A stretch of DNA of 64,000 bases. Origin: Agromyces kandeliae (GTDB lineage Bacteria > Actinomycetota > Actinomycetes > Actinomycetales > Microbacteriaceae). Location of the stretch: NCBI RefSeq assembly GCF_009674665.1, contig NZ_WKJD01000012.1, positions 310,001-374,000 of the forward strand, given 5' to 3'. The notes beneath the pieces are model-generated. The model was not told the origin of the DNA. It worked only from the letters and a program-made list of their open reading frames with translations, and did no database searches. Positions 38,257 to 47,201 of the stretch are shown here, in pieces (the first letter of the stretch is position 1; each line of letters begins with the position of its first letter). The position numbers and the translations under genes were made by a program.

Positions 38257-38597
38257 GCCTGCGCCAGCGACAGCACTTCCGCACGCGGGAGGCCGGCGAG
38301 GAACGGACCGGGCACGAGCAGCTTCGACCCGCGTATGCCGCTGCCGACGATCAGGCGCTCGTGCGTCGCGACCGTCTCGTCGACGAGGATCGACCAGTCG
38401 GCGGGCAGGCCGATCGGCGTGATCCCGCCGTACTCCTGCTCGCAGAACGCCGCCGTGTCGGCCAGGCCCGGATCGATGTCGGCGACGAGCACGTCGGCGG
38501 CCGCGGCATCCGTCGCCTGCAGGGTCGCCAGCGTCGGCGGGGCGAGCAGGTCGGGCGCGTCGAGGGCGGGTCCGAATTCGAGCGTGCCGAAGCGCAT
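38253..38597 (-). pseudogene. Internally deleted YbaK/EbsC-type aminoacyl-tRNA deacylase
   Basis: The 114-residue frame has both ends of a YbaK/aminoacyl-tRNA deacylase: MRFGTLEFGPALDAPDLL and ADTAAFCE at the start, then YGGITPIGLPADWSILVD and VGSGIRGSKLLVPG at the end. Relatives in this group are about 160-180 residues. The central 55-65 residues, which normally carry the conserved catalytic Lys and the RKASF-type segment, are missing between ADTAAFCE and QEYGG. The frame is intact, so it could be expressed, but it should not deacylate tRNA. I class it as a probable degenerate gene. Confidence 0.65.
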
Positions 38598-38715
38598 GGT
38601 GCTCAGGCTACGACGGATGCCGGGCCGAACGACCCTGTGCCACGGGACGCGATGCGGTTGGCTGGGAGCACGTGCCGGCTCGTGGAAGTCGGATGTCGAT
38701 GGGGAGGTGGCGTCG

Positions 38716-39003
38716 ATGATGTGGGACTACGGCTTCGGCGGATGGTGGATGTGGCTCCCGGGCCTGCTCTTCGGCGCGCTCGTCATCGGCGGGATCGTCG
38801 TCCTCATCGTGCTGCTGGTGCGGGCCGCCGGGTCGGGCGGGAGCGCGTCGGCCGGCGGTGCCGGCGTCGCCGCCGGGTCGCACCCGGATCGGGCGAAGCA
38901 GATCCTCGAGGAGCGGCTCGCCCGCGGCGAGATCACGCCGAACGAGTTCCGTGACGTGATGGCGACCCTCGACGAGGCACGCGGCGGAGGTCATCAGGGG
39001 TAG
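38716..39003 (+). CDS. Small SHOCT-domain membrane protein
   Basis: The 95-residue product starts MMWDYGFGGWWMWLPGLLFG, has one membrane helix (about 14-38), a Gly/Ser/Ala linker and a C-terminal SHOCT motif (KQILEERLARGEITPNEFRD). SHOCT domains are short oligomerisation elements found at protein C-termini; the cellular role is unknown. GGGGAGG precedes the ATG by about 9 bp; a GTG three codons earlier is possible. Confidence 0.82.
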   Translation: MMWDYGFGGWWMWLPGLLFGALVIGGIVVLIVLLVRAAGSGGSASAGGAGVAAGSHPDRAKQILEERLARGEITPNEFRDVMATLDEARGGGHQG

Positions 39004-39077
39004 CACGCGGCCTGCGCCGTTGCGACGGATCGACCTACCATCGATGCACCGGCCGGATCGGACGGAGGCGACGGCAG

Positions 39078-39740
39078 ATGGTGGACGATCCGCGACGCGA
39101 CGCGTGGCACTACCGCCTCGAGCGCTGGGAGCGCGAGGCGGCGCGTGCGCGAGGCGAGACCGCCGACGAGGCGGCCTCCGGTGCCGAACCGGCGGATGCC
39201 CCGGGGCCGGCGGAGTCCGTCGAGCCGAAGTCGGAGCGTCCCGCCGACCGGTCGACGGCCGGGTCCCTCGCCGCGGAGCGTGCGGCCTACGTCGAGGTCG
39301 TGATCCAGCAGGCGATCCGGCGCGGCGAGTTCGACGACCTGCCCGGGGCGGGCAAGCCCCTCGAAGGGCTGGGTCGCCACGACCCCGACTGGTGGATCCG
39401 CCGCAAGATCGAGACCGAGCGACTGACCGGGCTCGGGCCGCCCGCGCTCACGCTCCGCGTCGAGTCGGCCGAGTTGCACGACCGCGTCGACCGCATGCAT
39501 CGCGAGCAGGACGTGCGCGACGCGCTCGCGGAGTTCAACGCACGCGTGGTCGAGGCGCGTCGCCAGTTGCTCGGCGGCCCGCCGGTCGTCACGCCGACGC
39601 GCGACGTGGACGCCGAGGTCGAGGCGTGGCGCGCCCGCCGCGAGCAGCGGCATCGGCTGGCCGCCCGGGAGGCGGAGCGGCGGCGGGTCGAGGAGGACGC
39701 CGAACGGCGGGCGCGCCGGCGCTGGTGGCGGCGCGGCTGA
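39078..39740 (+). CDS. DUF1992 (DnaJ homologue subfamily C member 28-like) protein
   Basis: This 220-residue protein has the DUF1992 signature in its middle (about 70-120): VIQQAIRRGEFDDLPGAGKP, LEGLGRHDPDWWIRRKI. The flanks are charged: an acidic/Ala-Pro N-terminal linker and a strongly basic helical C-terminus (REQRHRLAAREAERRRVEED). No J-domain is present, as is usual in bacterial members. Function is not established. Confidence 0.85.
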   Translation: MVDDPRRDAWHYRLERWEREAARARGETADEAASGAEPADAPGPAESVEPKSERPADRSTAGSLAAERAAYVEVVIQQAIRRGEFDDLPGAGKPLEGLGRHDPDWWIRRKIETERLTGLGPPALTLRVESAELHDRVDRMHREQDVRDALAEFNARVVEARRQLLGGPPVVTPTRDVDAEVEAWRARREQRHRLAAREAERRRVEEDAERRARRRWWRRG

Positions 39741-39782
39741 AGCGCAGCCGGGAGCCGGGCGGCCCCGAGGCTGCTGCCGCGC

Positions 39783-40172
39783 TCAGTCGAGGGCGTCGAG
39801 TCGGAGGGTCACCCCGCGGACGTCCTCGCCGAGCACGGTCGCCGTGACGTGCGCTGCGTGGTGCGGGCCGTACTTCCGCGTGTACTCGGCGTCGAGCGCC
39901 TGGTGCAGGGCGGTGTCATCGGCCGGCACCGGGACGAAGGCGACGTCGCGGATCACCCCGGCCGACTTGATGCGACCGACTCCGGCCTCCTTGGCGCGTT
40001 TGTACCATCCGTTCTCCGGCCCGTAGGCGGAGCGGATGAAGAGCTCGTCGCCGACGCGGGCGATCCACACGGTCGTGAACGGGCGAAGCGATCCGTCGTC
40101 GCGCACCGAGGCGACCTCGAGTTGGTCGGCGGCGCCCACGCGGTCGAGTTGGTCGTCGGTCCAGTCGTTCAT
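39783..40172 (-). CDS. DUF2255 family protein
   Basis: This 129-residue protein resembles DUF2255/flavin-reductase-like split-barrel proteins: TTVWIARVGDELFIRSAYGP and NGWYKRAKEAGVGRIKSAGV. The first motif is the part most like pyridoxamine-phosphate-oxidase-type barrels. Function is unknown. It starts at ATG 40172 behind AGAGGACC. The SRAP gene lies upstream on the same strand 37 bp away, so they may share a transcript. Confidence 0.8.
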   Translation of the reverse strand: MNDWTDDQLDRVGAADQLEVASVRDDGSLRPFTTVWIARVGDELFIRSAYGPENGWYKRAKEAGVGRIKSAGVIRDVAFVPVPADDTALHQALDAEYTRKYGPHHAAHVTATVLGEDVRGVTLRLDALD

Positions 40173-40209
40173 GTTCGGTCCTCTCTCTTACGGGAGCGGG
40201 CGGCTGAGC

Positions 40210-40932
40210 TCACCGCAGCGTCGGCTCGCCGCCGAGCGGCTCGATGAGCGTCGGGTCCTGCGGGTCGATGCGGCGGTGGTTGTTCACGCGGGGGTCGACC
40301 TCGTGCTCGGAGATCGTCGGCGCGACGCGATCGGACTGCGCGATGAGGAAGTCGACCATCGCCGACGCGTCGGCGGGGGAGAGCTTCTCGGGATCGAGGT
40401 AGCGGTCGATCGCATCGAGCGGGAGGTACACGGGCATCCGGTCGTGCACCTCGCCGGAGGCGTCGCGCGCCTCACGCGTGATGATCGACGTCGACACCTC
40501 CCAGGTGCCGTCGTCGAGCCTGCGCGCGGTCGAGATGCCCGCTGCGGCGAGCAGTTCGCCCGGGCCGTGCAGGTAGTGCGCGCGCTTCTTCCCGGGCTCG
40601 CCCGTCCACTCGAAGTAGCCGCGCATCGGCACGATGCACCGCCCCGAGGCGAACGCGCCCTTCCAGAGCCCGTTCGTCGCAACGGTCTCGAGGCGGCTGT
40701 TGAACTGCGGCCGCTTCGACTCCTTCATGAAGGCGGGGTGGAAGTCCCACCGGGCGGGCTCCAGCCGCCGGACGAACTCGCCCGTGTCGGAGCGGGCGCG
40801 CTCGCGCACGATGGGCACCGTGTCGGTCGGCGCGAGGCTGTACGACGGTCGCCAGTCGGTGAAGTCGTTCTCGGCGTCGAAGACCGCGGTGAGGTCGTCG
40901 GCCTGCTGCGACACCACGAAGCGTCCGCACAT
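40210..40932 (-). CDS. SOS response-associated peptidase (SRAP, YedK/HMCES)
   Basis: This 240-residue protein begins MCGRF, exposing Cys2, which forms a thiazolidine link to abasic sites in single-stranded DNA. Other active-site motifs are present: APTDTVPIVR, RWDFHPAF, FNSRLETVATNGLWKGAF, RCIVPMRGYFEWTG and HDRMPVYL. It should protect abasic ssDNA and remove its own cross-link. No LexA box was identified upstream. Confidence 0.94.
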   Translation of the reverse strand: MCGRFVVSQQADDLTAVFDAENDFTDWRPSYSLAPTDTVPIVRERARSDTGEFVRRLEPARWDFHPAFMKESKRPQFNSRLETVATNGLWKGAFASGRCIVPMRGYFEWTGEPGKKRAHYLHGPGELLAAAGISTARRLDDGTWEVSTSIITREARDASGEVHDRMPVYLPLDAIDRYLDPEKLSPADASAMVDFLIAQSDRVAPTISEHEVDPRVNNHRRIDPQDPTLIEPLGGEPTLR

Positions 40933-41095
40933 GTGGATCCCTCCCGATCCGGATGGATCGAGCCTACGTGGGCCCGACGACGGCGTGAACCCGGCTCCGG
41001 TTCGGATCGGGCCGATCGGCCCCCGAAAACGAATCCTGTTCTAAATGCGTTCGCATCGGTAGCGTGAGAGCAGAGATCGGCCCGTCCGGGCCGGC

Positions 41096-41119
41096 GAGCC
41101 GCACGACGACGTGCGGCTC
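41096..41119 (+). promoter_or_regulatory. Hairpin in the 5' leader of the LVIVD gene
   Basis: GAGCCGCAC (41096-41104) and GTGCGGCTC (41111-41119) form a perfect 9-bp stem with loop GACGAC. It sits 68 bp upstream of the start codon. It could be a regulatory RNA structure or a DNA-binding palindrome; no protein is assigned. Confidence 0.4.
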
Positions 41120-41187
41120 GTCCTTCGGAGGGTGCCGTTCATGCATGTGAAGCACGATTCGTGAAGCGAAGAGAGAGGGCACCACCG

Positions 41188-42960
41188 ATGAGATCCTCAC
41201 CCAGACCCGTGCCGTGGCGCAGACGAGCGCTCGCGGCATCCGGAGCACTGCTGCTCGGGGCGTCGCTGATGACGGCCACCGCTGCAGCAGCCGGAGACGA
41301 CCCGCGCGAGGGCCTCGGCGGGGGCCTGTACGACGCCGAGATCGCCGCGAGCGGTGTCGAGCTCCTGGAAAGCCTGCCCATCCCGGCGGGCTTCGTCATC
41401 AACTCCGACCTGGCGTTCACCGGCGACAAGGCCGTCGTCGGCAGCTTCTCCGGCTTCCAGGTCTTCGACATCTCGGATCCGGCCGCGCCGGTGCTCGAGA
41501 CGGCATTCGTGTGTCCCGGCGGACAGGGCGACGTGTCGATCCACGGCGACCTGATGTTCATGTCGGTCGAGGCGAGCAACGGCCGCATCGACTGCGGAAC
41601 GCAGGGCACCTCCGGCTCCGTGGACCCCGATCGCTTCCGCGGGGTCCGCATCTTCGACATCAGCGACCTCTCGAACCCGGTGCAGCTGCCGGGCGTGCAG
41701 ACGTGTCGCGGGTCGCACACGCACACGATCGTGACCGACCCGGATGACGCGGAGAACGTGTACATCTACAACTCGGGCACCTCCGGCGTTCGTTCGCCCC
41801 TCGAACTCGAGGGCTGCGAGAACGCGGCGCTGACCACCGACCCGGTCACCGAGGGCAACCCCACGCAGTGGCGCATCGACGTCATCCAGGTGCCGCTCGC
41901 GGCGCCCGAGACGGCGGCGATCGTCAGCCAGCCGCGCATCTTCACCGATGTCGAGACCGGCGCGTACAACGGACTGCAGAACACCCTGCCGGGCACGGAG
42001 CTGCACCCGAGCGGGAGCTTCTACGGCCCGACGCCGAACACCAACACGTGCCACGACGTGACGGCGTTCCCCGAGATCGGGCTCCTCGCGGGCGCCTGCC
42101 AGGGCAACGGCATCCTCGTCGACATCAGCGACCCGGTGAACCCGGTTCGCATCGACGCGGTCGCGGACCCGAACTTCTCGTACTGGCACTCGGCGACGTT
42201 CAGCAACGACGGCTCGAAGGTGATCTTCACCGACGAGTGGGGCGGCGGCACCGGAGCCCGATGCCTCGCCGAGCACGAGCCGTCCTGGGGTGCGAACGCG
42301 CTGTTCGACATCGTCGACGGCGAGCTCGAGTTCGCGAGCTACTACAAGCTCCCGGCCGCGCAGACGACCGCCGAGAACTGCGTCGCGCACAACGGCTCGA
42401 TCATCCCGGTCCCCGGCCGAGACGTCATGGTCCAGGCCTGGTACCAGGGCGGTGTGTCGATCTTCGACTTCACCGACACGGCGAACCCGGTCGAGATCGC
42501 GTACCTCGACCGAGGCCCGATCAACCCGAACCAGCTCGCGCTCGGCGGCTACTGGTCGACCTACTGGTACAACGGCAACGTGCTCGGCAGTGAGATCGCA
42601 CGCGGCTTCGACTCCCTGGCACTCGCGGAGACCGGCATGATGTCGGCCAACGAGATCGCCGCAGCGGGCGAGATCGAGCTCGACGTGTTCAACGCGCAGA
42701 CGCAGGCGATGCTCGTCCACGCGCCGAGCTTCGCGGTCGCCGGGTCGTACGTCGACCAGGCGGAACGGTCGGGCGACCTCGACGCCAAGCAGCTCGAACA
42801 GGTCCGCAAGCACCTGGCCGAGGCTGCCGCGCTCGAGGCCGACGGATCGAGCAGCAAGGCCGTGGCCGCGCAGCTCGACAACGCCGTCAAGAAGTCGGGC
42901 GCCTCGTCCGACTCGGCGGTCGTGCAGGCGATCCTCGCCCTGAAGGCGACCCTCAGTTGA
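41188..42960 (+). CDS. Secreted LVIVD-repeat beta-propeller-like protein
   Basis: This 590-residue exported protein has a signal peptide with an arginine cluster (PVPWRRRALAASGALLLGAS), possibly Tat, ending near TAAAAG. The body has repeated propeller-type units with the FDISDPAAPV/ILVDISDPVNPV and IFDFTDTANPVEIAYL pattern. HTHTIV, SGSFYGPTPNTNTCHDVTAF and SYWHSATFSNDG are additional His-rich conserved elements. The C-terminal 90 residues are helical and charged. ATG 41188 was chosen over an upstream GTG by signal-peptide fit. It faces a DUF305 lipoprotein gene across twin hairpins; metal handling is conceivable but unproved. Confidence 0.82.
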   Translation: MRSSPRPVPWRRRALAASGALLLGASLMTATAAAAGDDPREGLGGGLYDAEIAASGVELLESLPIPAGFVINSDLAFTGDKAVVGSFSGFQVFDISDPAAPVLETAFVCPGGQGDVSIHGDLMFMSVEASNGRIDCGTQGTSGSVDPDRFRGVRIFDISDLSNPVQLPGVQTCRGSHTHTIVTDPDDAENVYIYNSGTSGVRSPLELEGCENAALTTDPVTEGNPTQWRIDVIQVPLAAPETAAIVSQPRIFTDVETGAYNGLQNTLPGTELHPSGSFYGPTPNTNTCHDVTAFPEIGLLAGACQGNGILVDISDPVNPVRIDAVADPNFSYWHSATFSNDGSKVIFTDEWGGGTGARCLAEHEPSWGANALFDIVDGELEFASYYKLPAAQTTAENCVAHNGSIIPVPGRDVMVQAWYQGGVSIFDFTDTANPVEIAYLDRGPINPNQLALGGYWSTYWYNGNVLGSEIARGFDSLALAETGMMSANEIAAAGEIELDVFNAQTQAMLVHAPSFAVAGSYVDQAERSGDLDAKQLEQVRKHLAEAAALEADGSSSKAVAAQLDNAVKKSGASSDSAVVQAILALKATLS

Positions 42961-42965
42961 TCCCG

Positions 42966-42997
42966 GTGGAGGGGAGGCCGGACGGGCTCCCCTCCAC
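42966..42997. terminator. First of two tandem hairpins between convergent genes
   Basis: GTGGAGGGGAG (42966-42976) pairs perfectly with CTCCCCTCCAC (42987-42997) over a 10-base loop, 6 bp after the LVIVD stop codon. Confidence 0.75.
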
Positions 42998-43002
42998 CGC
43001 AA

Positions 43003-43038
43003 CGATGCCCGGCGGTCTCGAGGGACCGCCGGGCATCG
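43003..43038. terminator. Second tandem hairpin terminator
   Basis: CGATGCCCGGCGGTC and GACCGCCGGGCATCG form a near-complete 15-bp stem around a small loop. It can work for both convergent genes. Confidence 0.78.
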
Positions 43039-43075
43039 TCGTGCGTCGTGGGCGGCAACGCCGGGCCGTGGTGCG

Positions 43076-43729
43076 CTACGAGTCCAGTGCGGCGAGCATC
43101 TGCTGCATCCGGGCGATCTCGATGCCCTGGTCGCCCTCGACGTCGTTGGCGAACCGGCCCATCGAGATCTCCATCGCACCGCCGGCCGCGCGGAGGTCGG
43201 CGACCATCTCGAGCGCGCCGTTGTGGTGCTGGATCATGTACTCCAGGAACAGTCGCTCGAAGTCCTCGCCGGTCGCACCCTCGAGCTCCGCGAGCTGGTC
43301 CTCGGTGAGCATGCCGGGCATCGACCCGGCCGCATGGCTCATGTGATCGCCCTCGAGCGGCGTGCCGCGGTCACGCAGCCAGTTCGCCATCAGCTCGATC
43401 TCGTCCTCCTGGCCGACCCGCATCCGCTCGGCCAACAGCCGCAGATCGCGATCGCTCGTGCGTTCGTCGACCCACTCGGTCATCGTGATGGCCTGATCGT
43501 GGTGCACGATCATCATCTGCATGAACGCGATGTCGGCGTCCGTGTGCTCCGGCTGCTCGATGTCGGCCGCCTCCTCGGGCGACAGCGTGCGGTTCTCCTC
43601 GCCCGGCGCGCCGAGCTGGACCACCGGGCTGGTCGGCGCGGGGGTGTCGTCGCCCGGCGTGCAGGCCGTCAGGCCGAGCGCGAGCAGGAGTGCTGCCGCA
43701 ACACCGTAGGACCGAGCCGAAGCCGTCAT
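43076..43729 (-). CDS. DUF305 family lipoprotein
   Basis: This 217-residue exported protein has a signal peptide with lipobox LTAC (YGVAAALLLALGLTAC). DUF305 motifs are clear: DIAFMQMMIVHHDQAITMTE and FLEYMIQHHNGALEMV, giving paired His-His and Met residues on a four-helix, ferritin-like bundle. DUF305 proteins are often next to copper-resistance genes, and the Met/His pattern fits metal binding, but no copper transporter is adjacent. It converges on the LVIVD gene. Confidence 0.9.
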   Translation of the reverse strand: MTASARSYGVAAALLLALGLTACTPGDDTPAPTSPVVQLGAPGEENRTLSPEEAADIEQPEHTDADIAFMQMMIVHHDQAITMTEWVDERTSDRDLRLLAERMRVGQEDEIELMANWLRDRGTPLEGDHMSHAAGSMPGMLTEDQLAELEGATGEDFERLFLEYMIQHHNGALEMVADLRAAGGAMEISMGRFANDVEGDQGIEIARMQQMLAALDS

Positions 43730-43891
43730 CCGAGTACCTCATCCACGTCGAAGGGAACGTCACGCGTGCGGCAGGGGCGCCCCGCCGCGCTGCGGGTCAC
43801 GTCAGGCTAACCCGGAACTCCGGCGCACGCGACCGGCGGGTCCGAGGCCATTCGCCCGCAGTCGCTCGCACGACCGTTGTCGATTCGAGAC

Positions 43892-43919
43892 TTGACCAGA
43901 ACTGCGTTCTGTATACAAA
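43892..43919 (+). promoter_or_regulatory. Candidate promoter of the sugar ABC operon
   Basis: TTGACC (43892-43897), a 16-bp spacer and TACAAA (43914-43919) give a near-consensus promoter. Its -10 lies inside the GntR operator at 43909-43925, so regulator binding would block RNA polymerase. Confidence 0.6.
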
Positions 43920-43925
43920 ATACTG
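43909..43925. promoter_or_regulatory. Predicted GntR (FadR-type) operator, ABC operon
   Basis: CTGTATACAAAATACTG differs at two of 17 positions from the operator at 49660-49676. It sits 51 bp upstream of the solute-binding protein start and overlaps its promoter. The adjacent GntR gene at 48932-49588 is the likely binder. Confidence 0.75.
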
Positions 43926-43975
43926 AGTGCCGGGATGCTCCCGGCGATCAACGATGACGGAAGAGGTGGGGCGCC

Positions 43976-45274
43976 ATGCGCCGTGCGAACTCAATGACGA
44001 GACGTCTGCTCGCGGTCGGAGCGGCCGGCGCGATGACGGTGGGCCTCGCGGCCTGCAGCGGTGGCGGGGGAGGCGCCGACGAGGACACCGTCGTGTGGTC
44101 GACCTGGGGCACCCCAGAGGAACTCACGCGCTTCGAGGAGTTCAACGAGGAGTTCATGCAGCGGCACCCGGACATCACGGTCGAGCTGCAGCCGGTGGCC
44201 AGCTACGGCGACTACCACTCGAAGCTGCTCGCTCAGCTCACGAGCGGCACGGCACCCGACGTCTTCTACATCGGCGACGACAAGATCGGCCAGTTCGTCG
44301 ACGCCGGCGTGCTCCTCCCGCTCACGGACCTCATGGAGTCCGACGCGAGCCTGACCGACCCCGACGACTTCTTCCCCGGGCTCTTCGGCGCCGCCGAGAC
44401 CGACGGCGAGATCTACGCCGCTCCGAACGACTCCAACCCCGACGTCCTCTGGTACGACATGCAGGCCCTCGAGGCTGCGGGCATCACCGAGGACCCGGCG
44501 ACACTCGCAGAGAACGGCGAGTGGACCACCGAGAAGTACCTCGAGATGAACGACGCGCTCGCCGAGGCGGGTCTCGTCGGTTCGATGTTCTGGAACTACT
44601 GGGCCACGCACTACAGCTGGATCTCCGCGCAGGGCGGCACGGCGTACGACGAGTCCGGCACGTTCGTCGGCAACGACGATACGGCGACGGTCGACGCGGT
44701 CGAGACGCTCGGCGACTACTTCCAGGACGGCACCTTCGTCGTCGCCGACACCATGCCGGAGGGCGCCGGCGCCGACAGCGTCTTCGTGACGCACGAGGCC
44801 GGATTCTTCGCCCAGGGCCGCTACACGATCGGCACCGTCTCGAGCGCGGGCGAGCAGGACAGCTACGACATCGTGCGCTGGCCGACGCCCGACGGCCAGG
44901 CCGCGCCCACCGGCGTCGCCACGTCGTACCTCGCCATCAACGGCAAGACGGATGCCCCGGACGCCGCATTCACGTTCTGGACCGAGTTCCTCTCGGCCGA
45001 GGGACAGGTCTTCCGCCTCTCCGGCGGCGGGAACGCCGTGCCGTCCATCGCCGGCGCCGACGAGGTCGTCCTCGAGGACGGCTACCCCGCCCACGCGCAG
45101 ACCTTCCTCGACATGCGCGACATCGGGTTCGAGGACTACGCGCCCGAGGCCCGCATCCCCGGCCTCTCCACGGACATCAGCGACCTGTTCCTGAAGCTCT
45201 ACGAGGGCAAGTCCGACGCGCAGTCCACCCTCGACGAGGTCGCAGCCCTCGTCGCGGAGAAGACCGCGGAGTGA
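43976..45274 (+). CDS. ABC transporter sugar-binding lipoprotein
   Basis: This 432-residue family 1 solute-binding protein has a signal peptide and lipobox LAAC (GAMTVGLAACSGGGGG). The mature fold begins VVWSTWGTPEEL and has PDVFYIGDDKIGQF, YAAPNDSNPDVLWYD and GVATSYLAINGKTDAP. It should capture an oligosaccharide or glycoside outside the membrane and deliver it to the two permeases that follow. It is the first gene of the operon and lies directly under the GntR operator. The substrate cannot be read. Confidence 0.93.
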   Translation: MRRANSMTRRLLAVGAAGAMTVGLAACSGGGGGADEDTVVWSTWGTPEELTRFEEFNEEFMQRHPDITVELQPVASYGDYHSKLLAQLTSGTAPDVFYIGDDKIGQFVDAGVLLPLTDLMESDASLTDPDDFFPGLFGAAETDGEIYAAPNDSNPDVLWYDMQALEAAGITEDPATLAENGEWTTEKYLEMNDALAEAGLVGSMFWNYWATHYSWISAQGGTAYDESGTFVGNDDTATVDAVETLGDYFQDGTFVVADTMPEGAGADSVFVTHEAGFFAQGRYTIGTVSSAGEQDSYDIVRWPTPDGQAAPTGVATSYLAINGKTDAPDAAFTFWTEFLSAEGQVFRLSGGGNAVPSIAGADEVVLEDGYPAHAQTFLDMRDIGFEDYAPEARIPGLSTDISDLFLKLYEGKSDAQSTLDEVAALVAEKTAE

Positions 45275-45282
45275 GCTCACCC

Positions 45283-46293
45283 ATGGTGATCACCTCGGGC
45301 GGCGCGACCGGGACCCCGGTCGCGCCACCCGCGCCCTCGGCGGAACGCGGGGCTCCGCTGGGAGCTCCGCCCCGCCGTGCTGCGCCCCTCGGTCCCCGCC
45401 GCGAGGCCGCCTGGCGACGTCGCGACCGCCGATGGGGCTACGTCTTCGTCGGGCCGCAGCTGATCGGCATGGCGGTGTTCGTGCTGCTGCCGTTCGTGGC
45501 GAGCCTGGTGCTCGCGTTCGCGTCGTGGGACGGCCTCACCGAGCTCGAGTGGGTCGGCTTCGCCAACTTCACCGCGCAGCTGCAGGACGAGCTGCTGCTG
45601 CGCTCGATCGTGAACACCCTGCTCATCGCGCTCATCACGGTGCCGGTCGGGCTCGGCCTCGCGGTCGTCGTCGCCGTCGCGCTCGAGAAGCTGCGCACCC
45701 GCACGCTCTACCTGATCCTGTTCTTCGCGCCGGTCGTGACGAGCACCGTCGCCGTCGCCATGATCTGGCAGCAGCTGTTCCGCGCCGACGGCGTGCTGAG
45801 CGGCGCGATCGCGAACGTCGTCGGCATCGACCCTCCGGACTGGCTCGGCGACCCCCGCCTCGCGCTCATCGCCGTGTGCATCGTCTCGATCTGGTCGTCG
45901 CTCGGCCTCAACGTGATCATCTTCCTGGCCGGCCTGCAGAACATCTCGCCGTCGGTCATCGAGGCGGCGCGCATCGACGGCGCGGGCGCGTGGCGGCTCT
46001 TCCGCAGCATCCGCCTGCCGCTGCTCTCGCCGATCGTGTTCTTCTCCTCGATCGTCGCCTTCATCTCGTCGCTGCAGACGTTCGACACCGTATTCGTGCT
46101 CACCGCGAACGCCGGCCCGGACAACGCGACGCGGACGATCGTCTACCACATCTACGACCTGGGCTTCGGGCGGTTCGAGTTCGGACCCTCCAGCGCCGCC
46201 TCCGTGATCCTGCTGCTGCTGACGCTCGTCATCACCGCGATCCAGTTCGGCGCGCAGAAGAAGTTCGTGCACTACGAGGACGCCGACGCATGA
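45283..46293 (+). CDS. ABC sugar transporter permease (MalF/UgpA type)
   Basis: This 336-residue membrane protein has a long basic/proline-rich cytoplasmic N-terminus, six membrane helices and the EAA loop EAARIDGAGAWRLFRSIRLP that contacts an ATPase. GYVFVGPQLIGMAVFVLLPF is the first helix. The ATG at 45283 follows GGAG by about 10 bp; a GTG at 45271 would overlap the upstream stop by 4 bases and add four residues. The next permease overlaps its stop by 4 bases. Confidence 0.92.
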   Translation: MVITSGGATGTPVAPPAPSAERGAPLGAPPRRAAPLGPRREAAWRRRDRRWGYVFVGPQLIGMAVFVLLPFVASLVLAFASWDGLTELEWVGFANFTAQLQDELLLRSIVNTLLIALITVPVGLGLAVVVAVALEKLRTRTLYLILFFAPVVTSTVAVAMIWQQLFRADGVLSGAIANVVGIDPPDWLGDPRLALIAVCIVSIWSSLGLNVIIFLAGLQNISPSVIEAARIDGAGAWRLFRSIRLPLLSPIVFFSSIVAFISSLQTFDTVFVLTANAGPDNATRTIVYHIYDLGFGRFEFGPSSAASVILLLLTLVITAIQFGAQKKFVHYEDADA

Positions 46294-47201
46294 CCGCCGC
46301 AGACATCGAGACGACGCTCGTCGGCCGCCCCGACCTGGAGCGCCCGCGTCGCGGGCCCGCCGCCGGTCGCAGCAGGCGCGCAGTCGGCCGGGTCGCCATC
46401 CACGTCGCCCTCGTCGTCGCGGGCCTCGCGATGGTGTTCCCGTTCCTGTGGATGCTGCTGACCTCGTTCAAGACGCTGCCGCAGCTGCTGCAGGACCCCC
46501 TGAGCTTCTGGCCCGACCCGTGGACGATCGACAAGTACGTCGACGCGTGGAACGCCGTGCCCTTCGGCCAGGCCTACCTGAACAGCATCTACATCTGCGT
46601 GCTGGCCGTCGTCGGCACACTCGTCACCGCGGCCATGGCCGGGTACGCGTTCGCGCGCATCCGCTTCCGCGGCAGCCGGGTGCTGTTCATCCTGTTCCTC
46701 GCGACGCAGATGATCCCGAAGCAGGTCACGCTCATCCCCTTCTACCTGCTCATGGCGAAGTTCGGGTGGGTCGACTCGCACCTCTCGCTCATCGTCCCGG
46801 CGATGCTGGTGAACCCGTTCGCGGTCTTCCTCATGCGGCAGTTCGTGCTCAGCCTGCCGAAGGAGCTCGAGGAGGCGGCGCTCGTCGACGGCGCGGGTCG
46901 CTGGCGGACGTTCTGGAGCATCATCCTGCCCAACCTTAAGCCGGGCCTCGGCGCGCTCAGCATCATCGTGGCGCTCGACGTCTGGAACAGCTTCCTGTTC
47001 CCGCTCGTGCTGCTGAACTCGCCCGACCTGTTCACGGTGCCGCTCCTGCTCGCGAGCTTCAGGGGACAGTTCGGCTCGGTCGACTACGGCCTGGTGATGG
47101 CGGCGTCGGCGCTCGCCACCATCCCGATGCTGGTCGCGTTCGTCATCGGGCAGCGTCGCATCCTCAACAGCATGGCCGCGTCCGGCCTGGGCGGCCGATG
47201 A
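46290..47201 (+). CDS. ABC sugar transporter permease (MalG/UgpE type)
   Basis: This 303-residue permease partners the preceding one. It has six helices, starting near VAIHVALVVAGLAMVFPFLW, and the EAA loop EAALVDGAGRWRTFWSIILP. The N-terminal tail is basic. No ATPase gene follows; in this importer class the ATPase is often a shared MsiK/MsmK-type protein encoded elsewhere. The gene overlaps both neighbours by 4 bases. Confidence 0.93.
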   Translation: MTAADIETTLVGRPDLERPRRGPAAGRSRRAVGRVAIHVALVVAGLAMVFPFLWMLLTSFKTLPQLLQDPLSFWPDPWTIDKYVDAWNAVPFGQAYLNSIYICVLAVVGTLVTAAMAGYAFARIRFRGSRVLFILFLATQMIPKQVTLIPFYLLMAKFGWVDSHLSLIVPAMLVNPFAVFLMRQFVLSLPKELEEAALVDGAGRWRTFWSIILPNLKPGLGALSIIVALDVWNSFLFPLVLLNSPDLFTVPLLLASFRGQFGSVDYGLVMAASALATIPMLVAFVIGQRRILNSMAASGLGGR

